Shown in pieces: positions 34,641 through 47,366 of a stretch of DNA of 64,000 bases (its first letter is position 1; the number at the start of each line of letters is the position of its first letter). The notes under the pieces are model-generated. The model did no database searches. It was not told the origin of the DNA and saw nothing but the letters and a program-made list of their open reading frames with translations. The stretch covers positions 71,691,001-71,755,000 of the forward strand of contig CM075656.1 in the NCBI GenBank assembly GCA_037953625.1, written 5' to 3'. This stretch comes from Crotalaria pallida. Its lineage: Eukaryota > Streptophyta > Magnoliopsida > Fabales > Fabaceae. The translations under genes were made by a program, and so were the position numbers.

Positions 34641-35077
34641 TATTATTATTTTTTTGGTATCAAAATGCTTCAAGTTGCCTCACAAAAGTTGTTGTAAGTT
34701 GTAACATGCAAGCTGTTGGCATTTTTACCCAATTCTGGATGCTGACACAAATCCTCTTTCTTGCTTTAAATTATTCCTTTAATGCCCAAATAACTGTAAA
34801 CGTGTGTGTATAATAATATTTCTTTTCAATATTGTGTTGATCTTTAACACAATATTTCTTCTCAATATTTCTTTTTTAAAAATATATATGCTGATCATTC
34901 TTTCAATTTATTATTTCAATGAAAGCCCTTCAAAAAAAAAGGAAAGATAGCAAAATTTAAGACCCGTGCATCGCACGGGCAATTTCCTAGTTCATTCAAA
35001 TATAAGTTAATTACTTATGTTGCCTGTATTTTACAGAATAATATAAGAAACTAATATTTAATATATATGTTAATTTT

Positions 35078-35495
35078 TAGATAAAATTAATACAAATAAA
35101 TGATGGATAATGAATTGATAATATAAAAAACTTTACATCACCAATGCACCATCTATTTTAATTTCTTTTTTTTTTATTTTAAATCAAATTAAAGTTTTCT
35201 TCTACAATTAAATCTATTTGGGCCGTAATCAATCTATTTTATCCATGAAGAGGCATGCAGCCCATTTCCATTCCAAGGCACACAATCTATTTTAGATAAA
35301 ATTAATACAAATAAATGATGGATAATGAATTGATAATATAAAAAACTTTACATCATCAATGCACCATCTATTTTAATTTCTTTTTTTTTAAATCAAATTA
35401 TAGTTTTCTTCTACAATTAAATCTATTTGGGCCGTAATCAATCTATTTTATCCATGAAGAGGCATGCAGCCCATTTCCATTCCAAGGCACACACT
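35078..35495. repeat. Two-copy direct duplication of about 210 bp
   Basis: Copies at about 35078-35290 and 35294-35495, nearly identical ('gataaaattaatacaaataa', 'gggccgtaatcaatctattt', 'gaggcatgcagcccatttcc'). Non-coding, with a MITE-like segment (TTACATCA.CAATGCACCATC). Confidence 0.85.
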
Positions 35496-35837
35496 CCTTC
35501 CCCGCCGACGGAGTGCAATGGTTAATGAGTTGTTGTGCTACTTTTGGGAGCAAGACCGGTGATATAGCTACACAATAGCTATCCGACAATCTTGTTTATT
35601 TTAAGACAATAAATTCTTCACGACATAACTATCATCAACGTTACTTTCTAACACATACAAGAGGTTAAATTGTTCAGAGAGGTTAAATTATTCAGGTTAT
35701 ATGTTCTCATTAACTGGTCTAACCTATTCCATAATTTTTCCCAATAGCATCAAGCTCAAAATTTAGGTTCTAACTAAATCTCAACCTAGTATCCTTTTTC
35801 AATCATACTTTATCTACAAGTATAATATTATAATAAT

Positions 35838-36010
35838 GAGTGTGCATTGATGGTGTAACGTTTTTTTACACCATTAGTCTATCATCCATCATTCATCTGT
35901 ATTATCTTTTATTTGAAAGTCATCGGCAATAAACACATGAATGATGAATGATGCAATGATGTTCTAAAAAACATTTACATTGTCGATGCACCGTCTATTT
36001 TCTCTTATAA
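35838..36010. mobile_element. MITE-like element
   Basis: Inverted ends: GTGCATTGATGGTGTAA on the left, TTACATTGTCGATGCACCGT on the right, with ATCATTCAT/ATGAATGAT repeats inside. Related to 4605-4755 and to segments in 35078-35495. Confidence 0.5.
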
Positions 36011-36207
36011 TAATTCTAAAACAAGAATCATAAGAAAAACATTGGAACACAAACATAGATAATCAAACACGCACAAATCATTCTATTTACAAATGACAAT
36101 TTTTTTCCCTGGAGTTCAGCTGGAAATTAACGATTATTGAAGGAATTAAAAAAAGAAAACAACTAAGTATACACATATAAGCTAAGTAATTAAATAAACT
36201 AATTTAA

Positions 36208-38061
36208 TTAATTAGAATCCTGTTCTTCAAGATCAGGCAAAGGAAACCTTAGAATGGCAGCAACGCCCGTGAGTTGTTGAAGCTGCTGAGCCAACACATG
36301 CATGGAGGAATACACCAAAGCCTTCCCTCCACTCTCTTTCACTGACTTCACCAACCTTTCATACTTTTGCCTAATCCCAATCTCATTACTCCTATAAAGT
36401 TCATCAGTTATCAAAAGGGTCTCAATGGCCCTCATCTCTTGTGCACTCTCCACACTCTTAGGACCATAACATGCACGATCTGAATTGCTACACACCATGT
36501 CCCATAACTCCCTTAAAGCCCTTATTTCTAACCCTACTTTGCTGTCCTTGATTGAATTCATCACCGTGGTGTCACCAAAAACCTCTTTCAAGTGATCATT
36601 GTTGTTGTTGCCCTTGTTGGTGCACTCTAACCCCACGACCAAGATTCTTGACTTGTTGTCCTCGATGGACTTTATTCTTAATCTTTTTGCTTCTGAGAGA
36701 AGGAACCTACGAAACTCGTCTTTTGTAGATCCATTACTCGCTATCACCATGCTCTTCACAACTTTGAAATCCACGTGCTTGGTGATAGAGCCAAATACTT
36801 CACGGAAAAACACATTCCCTGTATAAGATCGAAGAAGAAGAATTTATTTGATCTCGAACTGATCTATGCATTTAATTAAGATTTTTATTGACATAAGTAT
36901 GTATGGTAATAAGTGTTAATGTGTTTCCATTCAGCATCAAACAATAATATTTTATCATCAATTTCTTAATTGAATTTCTCAAGAGTTATATCGATCTCTA
37001 TGATTGAGCAACTATAGTCCAGTCAAATGACAAGACTTTAATTAACAAGGTTCAACATAGTTCCTATATATATATATCTGAATTCTTTAAATATAAGGTT
37101 AAGAATCATGCCCATCTGAATAAAAAACTGGTTAGTAGATATAAAATTTACTTCGAGATTTCTACTTAGATATTAAAAATATAATTAAGTTCTTGAAATT
37201 TTTTATAAGCAAAGTTTTTGACATGACGAAATAAGACGAAATTAAAGCCACCAATAATATATTAAATGGTGGTGCTTTCAAGAGTCGAGCCCGAAACTTT
37301 CACCTCCAAAACCATACCCAAAATTTTCCTAATTAAGTCCTTGAATGATTATCATTCATTGTTATTTGTAATTTCAATATACAAAAGTCTAAAACATCTA
37401 TATATAAATACTCTTGTGAACCAAAATTAACAGGAAAAAGGTAGTAAAACCAAAAAAATCAAATCAATTACTAGCTTCTAAGAGAGTAGAGTTAGTTTGA
37501 CGAACATGTCCCTTTCAAAGAAGAAGCACCTTTTCTTCCACCCGTTGAAGAAGAAGAACCTTCAATCTTAGAGCACAACGTGGTAACCCCTTTCCCAAGC
37601 AAGTAAATCTCCGCATGGCCTCTTTGCATGATCACCGCAACAACGTCACCCTCAGAACAAGAAACCTTCTCAGCACTCTCTCTCAACGCTTCAACATCAC
37701 CACAACCCCAAACCTTCTTCCTTATCTCCAACGCTTTATTAATCTCAAGAGTGAAACTATGAAAAGCTCCTTGAGGGACATAAGGGTTAGCATCAAGGTT
37801 GCGTCCTTGAACCCTTAGGGTTGATGAGTCCTTGTGGAAGTCACGGCACGTGACCTTGAGGTGGAGGGTTAGTTTGACACGTGACGCCGGGGTGCTTTTG
37901 TTGGAGGATTCAAGGTGAACCTTTCGGGTTGTTTCGGATGAAACGACGTCACCTGGGGTGATGAGGTTGTAAAGGAGCCATAGGTCATCGGATTCTTGTG
38001 GGACTATTTTCACGGTTCCAGTTTGGTTCACAACAAGATCAATTTTATCAAGGAGTTTCAT
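36208..38061 (-). CDS. PELOTA/Dom34-like ribosome-rescue factor, divergent copy
   Basis: Pelota (eRF1-like) acts with HBS1 to release stalled ribosomes in no-go and non-stop mRNA decay. Two exons: 38061-37530 and 36818-36208, joined in frame to 380 residues, the family's usual length. N-terminal Sm-like domain: ESDDLWLLYNLITPGDVV. Central domain: HVDFKVVKSMVIAS, then an E.FGDTTVMNSIKDSK segment. C-terminal domain: DRACYGPKSVESAQEMRAIETLLITDEL, ending in the classic ILRFPLPDLEE. As expected for Pelota, it has no GGQ. Oddities: the inter-domain linker is Ser/Gly-rich and diverged; the donor (GGTGCTTC) is weak, and without splicing exon 1 would stop at 37492. It may be a fast-evolving paralogue. 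Confidence 0.85.
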
Positions 38062-38362
38062 GATTTGATTTTTGTTTTGAGGAATTCACGCCAAAGATTA
38101 TGGTTATTATGATGAGTTTATATTTTCTTTGATGAATTTACGCCGCACTCCGATGATTTATATTTGCATATATTTTTTTTTTAATGTGGATATTTGTATA
38201 TTTATAAGTAGGTAACTTATGCATATAATTCTATTCCTTTGTAACCGATTAGGAAACAATTCCTTATTTTGGGTACAAGGTAGACAATGTATACGTGTGT
38301 TATGAATTAATGAATATATGAAGACCTTATTTTGGGTACAAGGTAGACAATGTATATGTCTG
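38062..38362. other. PELOTA upstream region with a 76-bp duplication
   Basis: Contains TGTTATGAATTAATG (38311) and ACAAGGTAGACAATGTATA (twice), a short tandem duplication that includes the edge of the adjacent copia LTR. Confidence 0.55.
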
Positions 38363-39263
38363 TGTTATCAATTAATGAATATATGAAGATATAAGAGATT
38401 GAGGGAGAGAAGAGAAGTAGGGAGAAATTGTATTTCATTTTTTAGGGCAAATTTTAAAATACATGAGTCTTATTTTATAGGAAAAATGAAACCCTATCAT
38501 GAATTTGTTTCAACTAAAGATAAACAAAAAATAGGGATAAACTCAAACAATGATAGAGTCATCCACTTATTAGATAAGTACAAATTGTTCATAACACTTC
38601 CCTCATTGGATGACTATTAAGAGAATATGTCACTCTAAAAAAAACTTTCCTAAAAAAACCCTATGAGAAAAATTAGTGAAGGAAAAATAGTACACAATTC
38701 TTCTTACGCAATTGGATGCTGCCTTGCTAGGAAAACCCATCGGGAAAAAACCGTGACTAAGGGAAAAAGAGTGCAGTGCGTATTTATTTATCTCTTGATG
38801 CGAACAATTATCTCTGAGATATTACACTATTACCTTCGCACCATAGGTTTCATGATGTACCAAAATTTCATTAAATATTCCATTTGTAATTCAAGACAAA
38901 ATTTTGTTCTTTCCAAATCCTTCATTTCACACACTTTCTTTAAGCAATTTACAACATTTGTAAGCTCTTCAAGAGTTCTAATAATATTCAAATCATCAAT
39001 GTAAACATCAATTATAACAAATTTCTTGTCACACATTTTCATAAAAATACATGGACAAATTCGATCATTTTATATCATTCATTGATTAAATATTCACTTA
39101 TACAATTATACTACATCTCAATTTACTTCAAACCATAAAGACTTTTATTCAATTTATCATACTAAAATGTGTGTTTAGCTTCATTCCAACATCTTCCTGT
39201 GAATGAATAACAACATCTTGCTAATAAATTAATATCAGATGACATATTAAGTTACGTATGACA

Positions 39264-41509
39264 TCAATTATATATTATAAAAAGAGGATACCTGCAATTC
39301 AAAAACTGCTGAGGTGTCACTTCCACATAATTTTGCCCAATTTTTTATTAAAAAATTAATTCAAAATTCAACAATTAATTCCCACAATTTTTGGTTTTAA
39401 AAATAATTCAAGCTTATAAGATAATAACAACCGAATCAATTGATAAGAACAGGTAACAACATAAAAAACAACCGAATCACTCATTACATGCAATTTCAAA
39501 TTCGGTAACTTGATAAGAAACAATAAATTCAAATTCAAATTTTAAATGTGATTAAAAAAATTCATCATTTCAAATCAATTATAAATAATAGTTTACAACT
39601 TAAAGTTGAATCAAAACTACATGCAAAAATAAAAATGGCAGATCAACATTTTTCTTTTGGGGGGTGGGGTGGGTTGCAAGGTAAGGTGCATTATTTTTAA
39701 ATAAGCTGTGTTAGGTTAATACTGATCTCAGTTTTAGAATTTGAGGAATTGTGGATATATTTATGTTATTTTTTAAGTTCTTTGATATTATCCTTTTCAA
39801 ATATTGGTAGTTTGTCTGCTGCAATTTTTTTTTAATTTGTTGGATGTTATTATTTTCACAAATTGTGATAGTTTTATTGTCAATCATGTAAATAGAATTA
39901 CGATACAATTTTTTCTTGGCTAAGCTGGGATGCAATCAAAATAAGCATATACTAAGTAGAATGTGAGACGTGTTTCATCTTATTTCAATTATATTCTAAT
40001 TTTTCTATTTACATTTTTGTTTTTATTATTAGATCTATTCTTTGTGAATATTTTATTTTGCACTAACTAATTTTTTTTTCTATATTTACAGAGTTCGGTT
40101 GATACGATAGTGAAATAATATCACACTAGATCTCAACTATTGATTGCACAAAAGGTCAATTTTTAGGAGCAAGATTACAACTATTTTATAAATGATCCAT
40201 GTTTAGGAGCGATATTTTTATATCTTTTTTCTTCTCCTAATTTTATTCTACGCAATTTCTTTTTAGTTTGCTAATGTGTAATATGAATATTTTTGTGGTT
40301 GTTTGTTGAGGTGGTAAATAGGAAAGGGGATTTCAATATTTACATAGTATAAAACAATGAAGCAGTACCAATTATAATTCTTTCTTCGTTTTCTATTTTT
40401 TAAATTTATATTCACTATGTCCCCAAAAAAATGTTGGAAAATTCAAAGAAATTAGTACAAAAATGGTTTGTTTTTTTGGGATGGATGGAGTGTAATAAAA
40501 TTTTCTTAAATCATACTATCAATATAAATTTATAATTTGTTCATTACTAATGTATAATCTTTTTTTTTGGGCAATTATGAGGCCAAAAATAATGTATGAC
40601 ATGAAGTAAGAGATGAATGATTAATTTACAATTTTTAGCGATATGCATGACAGGCTTGAGATGAATATGAGATTTTTTGGAAGATATTTTTTTTCTTCAA
40701 TTTTCTAATAAGTTTGACTTTATAATAAGTTAAAATAAAAAAATGTTTTTCTTAATTTTGAAATATTCTCTTTTTTCTTTTAAATATTCTCTTTTTTTCT
40801 TCTTAATTGTGTGGATAATTACAAAAGAGTATTATAATCTAAACAACCAAATGATTTTTTCCTTAAAAAAATTGATGGATAATCATAAGACCACTTTTTT
40901 TCCTCAACAAATTAATGGATAATTATTAACCGAAACAAAAACAATTTTTTATGATAAAGAAGAAATTCATTAAATATCCTTGCTTCATATTAATATTTAT
41001 TTCAAATTTTAAATTTGAGGAAAATATGAAATTAGTTTGTTATTTTCAAAATTGGTTTGTTAATTCAATGTTCATGTAATTAAGGGATTTGTTTTGACAG
41101 CAGAAGTCATCTAATGAAATAATTTGTGTAATCTGAGTTCTATGAGAACTATCTTTAATTGAAAGTTTGGTAATCAAAATAATTAATCTTAGAATGAAGT
41201 TTTTTTTCCTAACATTATATTGTTGTTAACGATCTTTACTCTTTTCTTTTTATTATTATTATGAAATTACAAAAGCTATTATTCTTTATGTTGTATAAAT
41301 TCTTTACTCTAAAGAATTAATATTAGAATGAAGACAAATGTTAATCCGACTGATTCAATTTAATTATTAATAATCTCATATATAAAATTATGCAATTCAT
41401 TTAAAAAGTTTTATTAAATTTTTAGTTTGAAATAATTATCATATATAACAACATTTGCTATCTAATATATCTGTTCATTCCCGTGCATCGCACGGGTAAT
41501 CTAAACTAG
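39264..41509 (+). mobile_element. Non-autonomous Helitron inside the copia reverse transcriptase
   Basis: 5' end TCAATTATATATTATAAAAA preceded by A (39263); 3' hairpin CCCGTGCATCGCACGGG (41480-41496), then TAATCTAAA and CTAG (41506-41509) followed by T. Length 2246 bp. The interior is AT-rich with no coding sequence. It shares the 3' terminal structure of the large Helitron at 14290. Confidence 0.88.
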
Positions 41510-42924
41510 TTTAACAATCTAACAGAGATTAGCATATAAATTAGTTGTTATTTATCAAAGCAAATCACTTTAGAAGTTGTTTTCCCCAACTTGATAGGCA
41601 CAAATTCAATTTGCTAAATGCTCGATCTTCAGGTCGAGGTATTTCATTTTGAAATGTTTCCTTTAACTTTAGGTAATTCAAACAATATTGAAATAAAACT
41701 ACATAGATACTAAAATAAACACATAACATGAACCATAATCATACAAGTATTCTCAAACAATTGCAATAAACATATCCATAATTGCATGACATGACATCAT
41801 ATATATAAGTCAAGCAATATATAACTAAAAAACATAAATTATTAGCTAAATCTTAATAGATATATACATCTATATATCAATATCCTTAATTCTTCTGCGA
41901 TTTCTCATATATATATAATGATATCATTTTCAAGTGAACCATAACAATGGCTATAAACATATAATGCATTTTATGTTTGCTAGAATTATAACTTCGAGTC
42001 TATTAAAAATCTCTTGGAGTTTGAACTATAGGTTCAAAATTGTTGCATTTTGCAATTTAACTAATTAGCAAGCACATGTCGATAATTTACACTTTATGCT
42101 TCAAACATTTTAATTATCCATGGATATGGTTCAACCATATTAAATAGTTCAAGCACATGTTTCGAGCATATTGAATCTTTAAGGGGTATTCATATATATG
42201 TTATTAATCAGTTAGCCATAAAAATAGGCTATAACATCATTTGACACAAATTGAATCCTTTATATATTACCAGACTAATCAAGTATCGAAAAATACTTGC
42301 ATCCACCACAGGGAAGTATTATTCCTCATAATCAATGTCAGGTCTTTGCGAAATTCTTTGGGCAATCAATCTTGCTTTATATCTCATAATTTCTTCTTTA
42401 CAATTTTGCTTATGTACAAAAGCACATTTGTATCCATCTGACTTTACATCTTTAGGTGTACGGACTATAGGTCCAAATACCTGTCGCTTTTCAAGCGAAT
42501 TCAATTATGCCTCAATTGTGTCTTACCATTTTGGCTAATCATTTGTTTGTCTATATTCCTTAATAGACTTTGATGCATGATCCTCATCTTATATCATTTA
42601 AGCGCTATATCATATGTAAAAGCATCGTCAACGTTGACTTCATATTGAGATCTCTTTGTTTTCACACTTTTCAGGTACCTGAGTTTCTTCTTGAACTGAA
42701 CTATTAATTACTCTTCAGGAGTCTCTACATCCTCAAATTGACCATCTTATTTCTTTGCTCCTTTTCTTTTCGAGGATTTTTGTAATTTTTCTTTATTTTG
42801 GAACCAATGGGTCTGCCACGCTTCAAGCGTGTCTCATACTCATTTGCAATTTTAATTTGTCCAAGAGGACATCAATTTCATTGGAGCATTAGCAGCTGAA
42901 ATATGTGACTTAGTCACTCTTTTA

Positions 42925-43322
42925 CACTCTGTTTGGTTCAACGGAAGAAAATGGGAAGAGAGAAATAGGAGAGAAAGATTTTGAAGAGAAAATAGGTAGA
43001 TTTTATGGTTGTTAGGTATGAGAGAAAATGTTTGGTACAAGACAAAATAATGATAATAAAAAATTAAAAAGTTAAAAAAGGCAGAGAACAACACACGAAA
43101 GTGATGGTGAACAGATGGCTATTTTGTCCTTTAGCGAAAGAGGACATTTTCTCTCCTGAATCTCGCCTAGGAGGGGAAGAAAATTTTTTGCTGTGAGTCC
43201 CACCATTTTTTTTCTCCTCCTATTTTCTCTTCATAACCAAACAAGGGAAAACCATGTTTTCTTCCTATTTTCTCCTCCCTCAAATTCTCTTCTCCCTAAA
43301 ATCCCTTAAACCAAACAAAGTG
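42925..43322. mobile_element. Tourist/PIF-Harbinger-type MITE
   Basis: Termini CACTCTGTTTGGTTCAACGG and CTTAAACCAAACAAAGTG are inverted; flanked by the 3-bp target TTA (42922-42924 and 43323-43325), the Harbinger signature. Inserted in the copia element. Confidence 0.85.
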
Positions 43323-43325
43323 TTA

Positions 43326-45270
43326 AGGTCAGTAAAGGCGTCTAGCAATTGGTTATCTAAATTTTGCAAATGAATAAGCTTTTGAACTTAAGTTCGAATT
43401 GTTTTGTTCGAGGATCAAAATAATATAATGATAACTCTTTCCAAATAATTTCTTTTTCCAACTGTTTATTTTCTCCCCCTAATGTTGGGAAAACAAATTC
43501 ATCAAAATGATGATCGGAAATCGATCCATGAATGACTCTCTTGTTGTTGGTTTGAGTTATTTTATCATGGATGGAGATTCATATCCAACATATATTCCCA
43601 ACCTTCTTTGAGGTCCCATCTTGGTGCGTTGTGATGGAAAATGTGATAATTTTAATGGTTTGATGCAAATCAGTGTCATACATGTTCCCAATTAGTAATG
43701 ACAATAGACATACAATAGTTAATAACTAGATTTTGGTTGACACAACTGCACAAGTAATCTAGCAAACTTATGGTTGCAAATTGCCAATGAACAATCATGT
43801 GACCATCCAGTTGATGCATCAATTAAAAATATAAAATACCTAAATGATCCACATGATGGAAGTAATGACACATAAATATCACCTTGTATTCATTCCAGAT
43901 TCAATCCAAATTTTATGGTGATGACTAAATAAACTTTCTTTGGGAACAATTATTAGCACATTGAGATAATCAGATTGAAGAAACTTCGGGTTCTTCATTG
44001 GATGTCAACATAAGTTTTAATTATTTTTTTTCCGCCTCATATAGTTGATCCGGGATGTTCTAACCAGTCAAGCCAAACAAAAAAATTATATTATAATTTA
44101 TAAACTTAGCTTGTAATTTATAAACTTTTGGTTTTACGATATGAGGTATTTCAATTGTACTATATACGTGTAAACTGAAAAATTTTCCAATACCTCTGGA
44201 TAACAACTCTTTTAGGGCTCTAAATTATCATCGTACTCAATTATAGTGTTAACAATGACTTCTAGTAATATTAAATAGAAGAAAAATTTTGTATAACTAG
44301 TAGAGTATGGAAGAAACATTTTGTAGAACATTTCGAATAAACTATTTCCACCATAAAATTACTCTATTAAAGTTAATATTGAAAATTAATGTAAAACAAG
44401 TATGAAAAGGTTACATCATAAACTATGTTTTGATTTTTATTTTTTAATTGAGTCTATTATAGACACATACTTGTATAAAATATTAAAAGATAACGGACTA
44501 AAATTTGTTATCATCAAGTTCATTGAACTTTTAAGATTGACCATGTTATTTTCTTCCAAATAATAAATTTAATCACAATCACGAAATATAATCAATAAGA
44601 TCAAGAAGAAATTAAAACATGAAATAAATATTGGAACAATTAATTTTGATAAAATATACTAAACTATTTTGAAAATAAAAATTTGGCATATACCTTTGAA
44701 ACTTGGTACATTAATTTGTGATCCACTACATTATAACACATTGTTAACTCGAATTAAAAAATAGGATATGCTATTTCAAAACCTTCAATCATATTCGTAA
44801 ACGTTTGTTATGAAAATATATTACGTATACATGTGATCGATCATGTGACTTCTAACCATAAATATCTAAGTCGCACTCACATTTATAGTTTTTTTTTTCA
44901 CAACTTCTCTTACCCAAAAATTATAATACAAAACATTCACTGCAGGAAATGTAATCAATTCATTTAGTGACATTTTGTTCCTTTTCATTCATCTTGTTAT
45001 CAACAACAAGAATGTAAACATATTTCTTAAAATAATTTTCATGTTTTGCCACCATAATTTTTTTTTCTACTTTGGGAGTACAATTGAGAGATATAAAATT
45101 GTTGATTTTTGTTACTAAATGAAATTATGGTTTATATCACTAAGGTCGAAGAATCTTTAAGATTCGATCATGGGTTATACGTTAATGGATAATTATGCAG
45201 GAATTATATCATAAATCTTCATATAAATGACGGTAGTAGATTTTCTCAATCCTCCAAGAACACTTGAATA

Positions 45271-45307
<37 letters not shown>

Positions 45308-46577
45308 GTTATAAAGATTGGAAAATCTAAAAAAAAAATTTAAAGATAACATAAATATGAATGATAACAAATTGTGTGTATTTCGATGAGATAAAATGTT
45401 TGATTATACTTGAAAAAATCACGTAGTAATATTTATTTTAGTATGTCATGATACAAAATATATAAATTCCAATGTATGAAAAAAAAATGAAATTTAGTCT
45501 TTACGATAATAAAGTTGAGATGTAATTCGATAATATCGGATAATCATCTTAATATTTGGAAGTTTAAAATACATAAAAGAAATAAATCTTGCTCAAGATA
45601 AAATAATCACAGACTCAAGATATACAGTCAATTACTTTCATTTTATTTTAGGAAAATGTTAAAGAGTACCCTTAGGGCACTTGTTAAGAACTTAAATATG
45701 GTTCAAAGTTATGGGAAAATGCATTTTTTTTTAAAGAGATAATGTTTAGACAATTTGTCCTTATCAAGAAATATATTATTTTATAAATTGTTATTGGATA
45801 TATTTAACATATAGAGATTCAAAAATGATTAACAAATAAGTTATTTAAGATTATGTTAACAATTATAAAAGAAATTCTAAACAAATATGAAATTGACAAA
45901 CAAAAAATATTTATAAAAAAAAAATATCAAAACAATATGAACAGAACAACAGTCTAGTTCTTCATGAACTAATCACATTCTTTAGTAATTAAAGATCTTA
46001 ATAAACATGTCTTCACATAATAATATGTTGATATCAAGGTATAGTTCTTTGGGATTTAGATTTATTAACTATGTGATAATAGTTTATCGGAATCAAACCA
46101 TCATGTATAATATGTACAGTAATAAAAAAAATTATAATTATCATAATAATTATTTTTAATATTATACACTTGCATAATATCACTTATGAAGTTTAAATAT
46201 CGAAAACAAAGGAAAGAGAGATAATAAAAAAAAACGGCACATTTTGTGATGTAAATTTCATAATGCAGAAAAGAAATGTTGCATTATCTTATGTAAAAAA
46301 AAAATTCTTGGCATGGTTAGTTGTATATTTTAATTCGAGGTAACACTTTTTAATTAGAAAATAATTCCTATATAAATCTAATTAACTGAAAATTAAATCA
46401 ACACAATGTTACATACTTTGTGAATAGCGGTACCTCTTTGCTGCACTTAATGCCTAATTCTACGTGTCCGTTACCATCCGTTACTGTCATCGATCACAAC
46501 AAAGGCCTTGAGAGTTGAGATGAGTACACTGTCCGACACGTATACACCTTTTAATTAGAACGATCGTGATGATAACG
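43326..46577 (-). other. Eroded copia gag-integrase region
   Basis: Minus-strand peptide traces (for example ESLFSHHHKIWIESGMNTR near 43900-43960) fit copia pol sequence upstream of the reverse transcriptase, interrupted by stops. A (TA)n run lies at about 45273-45305. The rest is AT-rich and unassignable. Confidence 0.5.
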
Positions 46578-46794
46578 TGTTATGAATTAATGAATATATG
46601 AAGACATAAGAGATTGAGGGAGAAAAGAGAAATAGGGAGAAATTGTATTTCATTTCTTGGGGCAAAATTTACAATACATATGAGTCTTATTTTATATGAA
46701 AAATGAAACCTTATCATGAATTTGTTTCAACTAAAGATAAACATAAAGTAGGGATAAACTCAAATTATGATATAAATACAAATTATTCATAATA

Positions 46795-47366
46795 ATGTGG
46801 ACATTTATCCACGGATAATGCACGAATTTAATTCTACAAAAAATATAATCAAATAAGTTCGGAAAATTTAAAATGGTTACTGTATAATGTAAAATTTAGT
46901 ATATGAAAAATGATGTGACCACCATTTAAAATTCTAGATTACACAATATTATTGTTGTGAATGACAACTCAAATTTCCAAAATAAAGGCAAAAATAATCT
47001 AAATAAGAGAAAAGGTATGGAGAACTACTACTTTATCATGCATGCTAAGAAGTGTGCAATTCAAATTAGCATTTTAATGTGATGTTAAGTGAGTTGCAAA
47101 CTTTGATCATTGGTTAACAAGAGTAACAAATATGTATATTAGTATAAAGAATTGAAAAATGGATTGCACGTCTAGAGCTGATAGTAGTGTCTCCCACGTT
47201 TGTTGCCAATTTAAAACAAAAAAAAAAAAAAAAACACACACACACAAGACATGAGAGCCTGCTTGTTGTTATATATAATATTTGCTTCTCTATCAAGTCA
47301 ATCCATTCAACTATCCTTGTCTATATTGCAAGAGAGAGGCAAAAGGCCTAACGGGAGAAGGGAGAT
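46795..47366 (+). promoter_or_regulatory. Promoter region of the Ole e 1-like gene
   Basis: A TATA-like ATATATAATA lies at 47271-47280, 87 bp before the ATG. An A-run followed by an (AC)n tract (47217-47247) lies just upstream. No gene is seen in the remainder. Confidence 0.5.

Larger units (their letters stand above)
33345..34990 (+). mobile_element. Non-autonomous Helitron (3' end certain, 5' end not fixed)
   Basis: 3' terminus: hairpin CCCGTGCATCGCACGGG (34963-34979), then CAATTTC, then CTAG (34987-34990) next to host T. The left limit given is only the start of a 63-bp tandem repeat (about 33350-33465, 'atccattg.aa.taaatcac') that I take as element interior; the 5' TC is not identified. 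Inside are duplicated exon-like pieces on both strands. Confidence 0.65.
38363..46794 (-). mobile_element. Decayed Ty1/copia LTR retrotransposon
   Basis: LTR-like copies at 38363-38596 (3' LTR, TGTTATC...TTCATAACA) and 46578-46794 (5' LTR, TGTTATG...TTCATAATA) share most of their sequence (TAAGAGATTGAGGGAG, ATCATGAATTTGTTTCAACT). A purine run (AATGAGGGAAG, minus) precedes the 3' LTR. Reverse transcriptase remnants: 42504-42319 (VFGPIV, RYKARLIAQ, DIDYEE) and 39200-38830 (LNKSLYGLKQ, VYIDDLNII). The frame is broken by stops and by a Helitron (39264-41509) and a MITE (42925-43322). Confidence 0.75.

Noticed and set aside
42319..42504. Independent host gene
   Set aside because: Peptide matches the start of copia reverse transcriptase (VFGPIV, RYKARLIAQ, DIDYEE) and is followed by stops.
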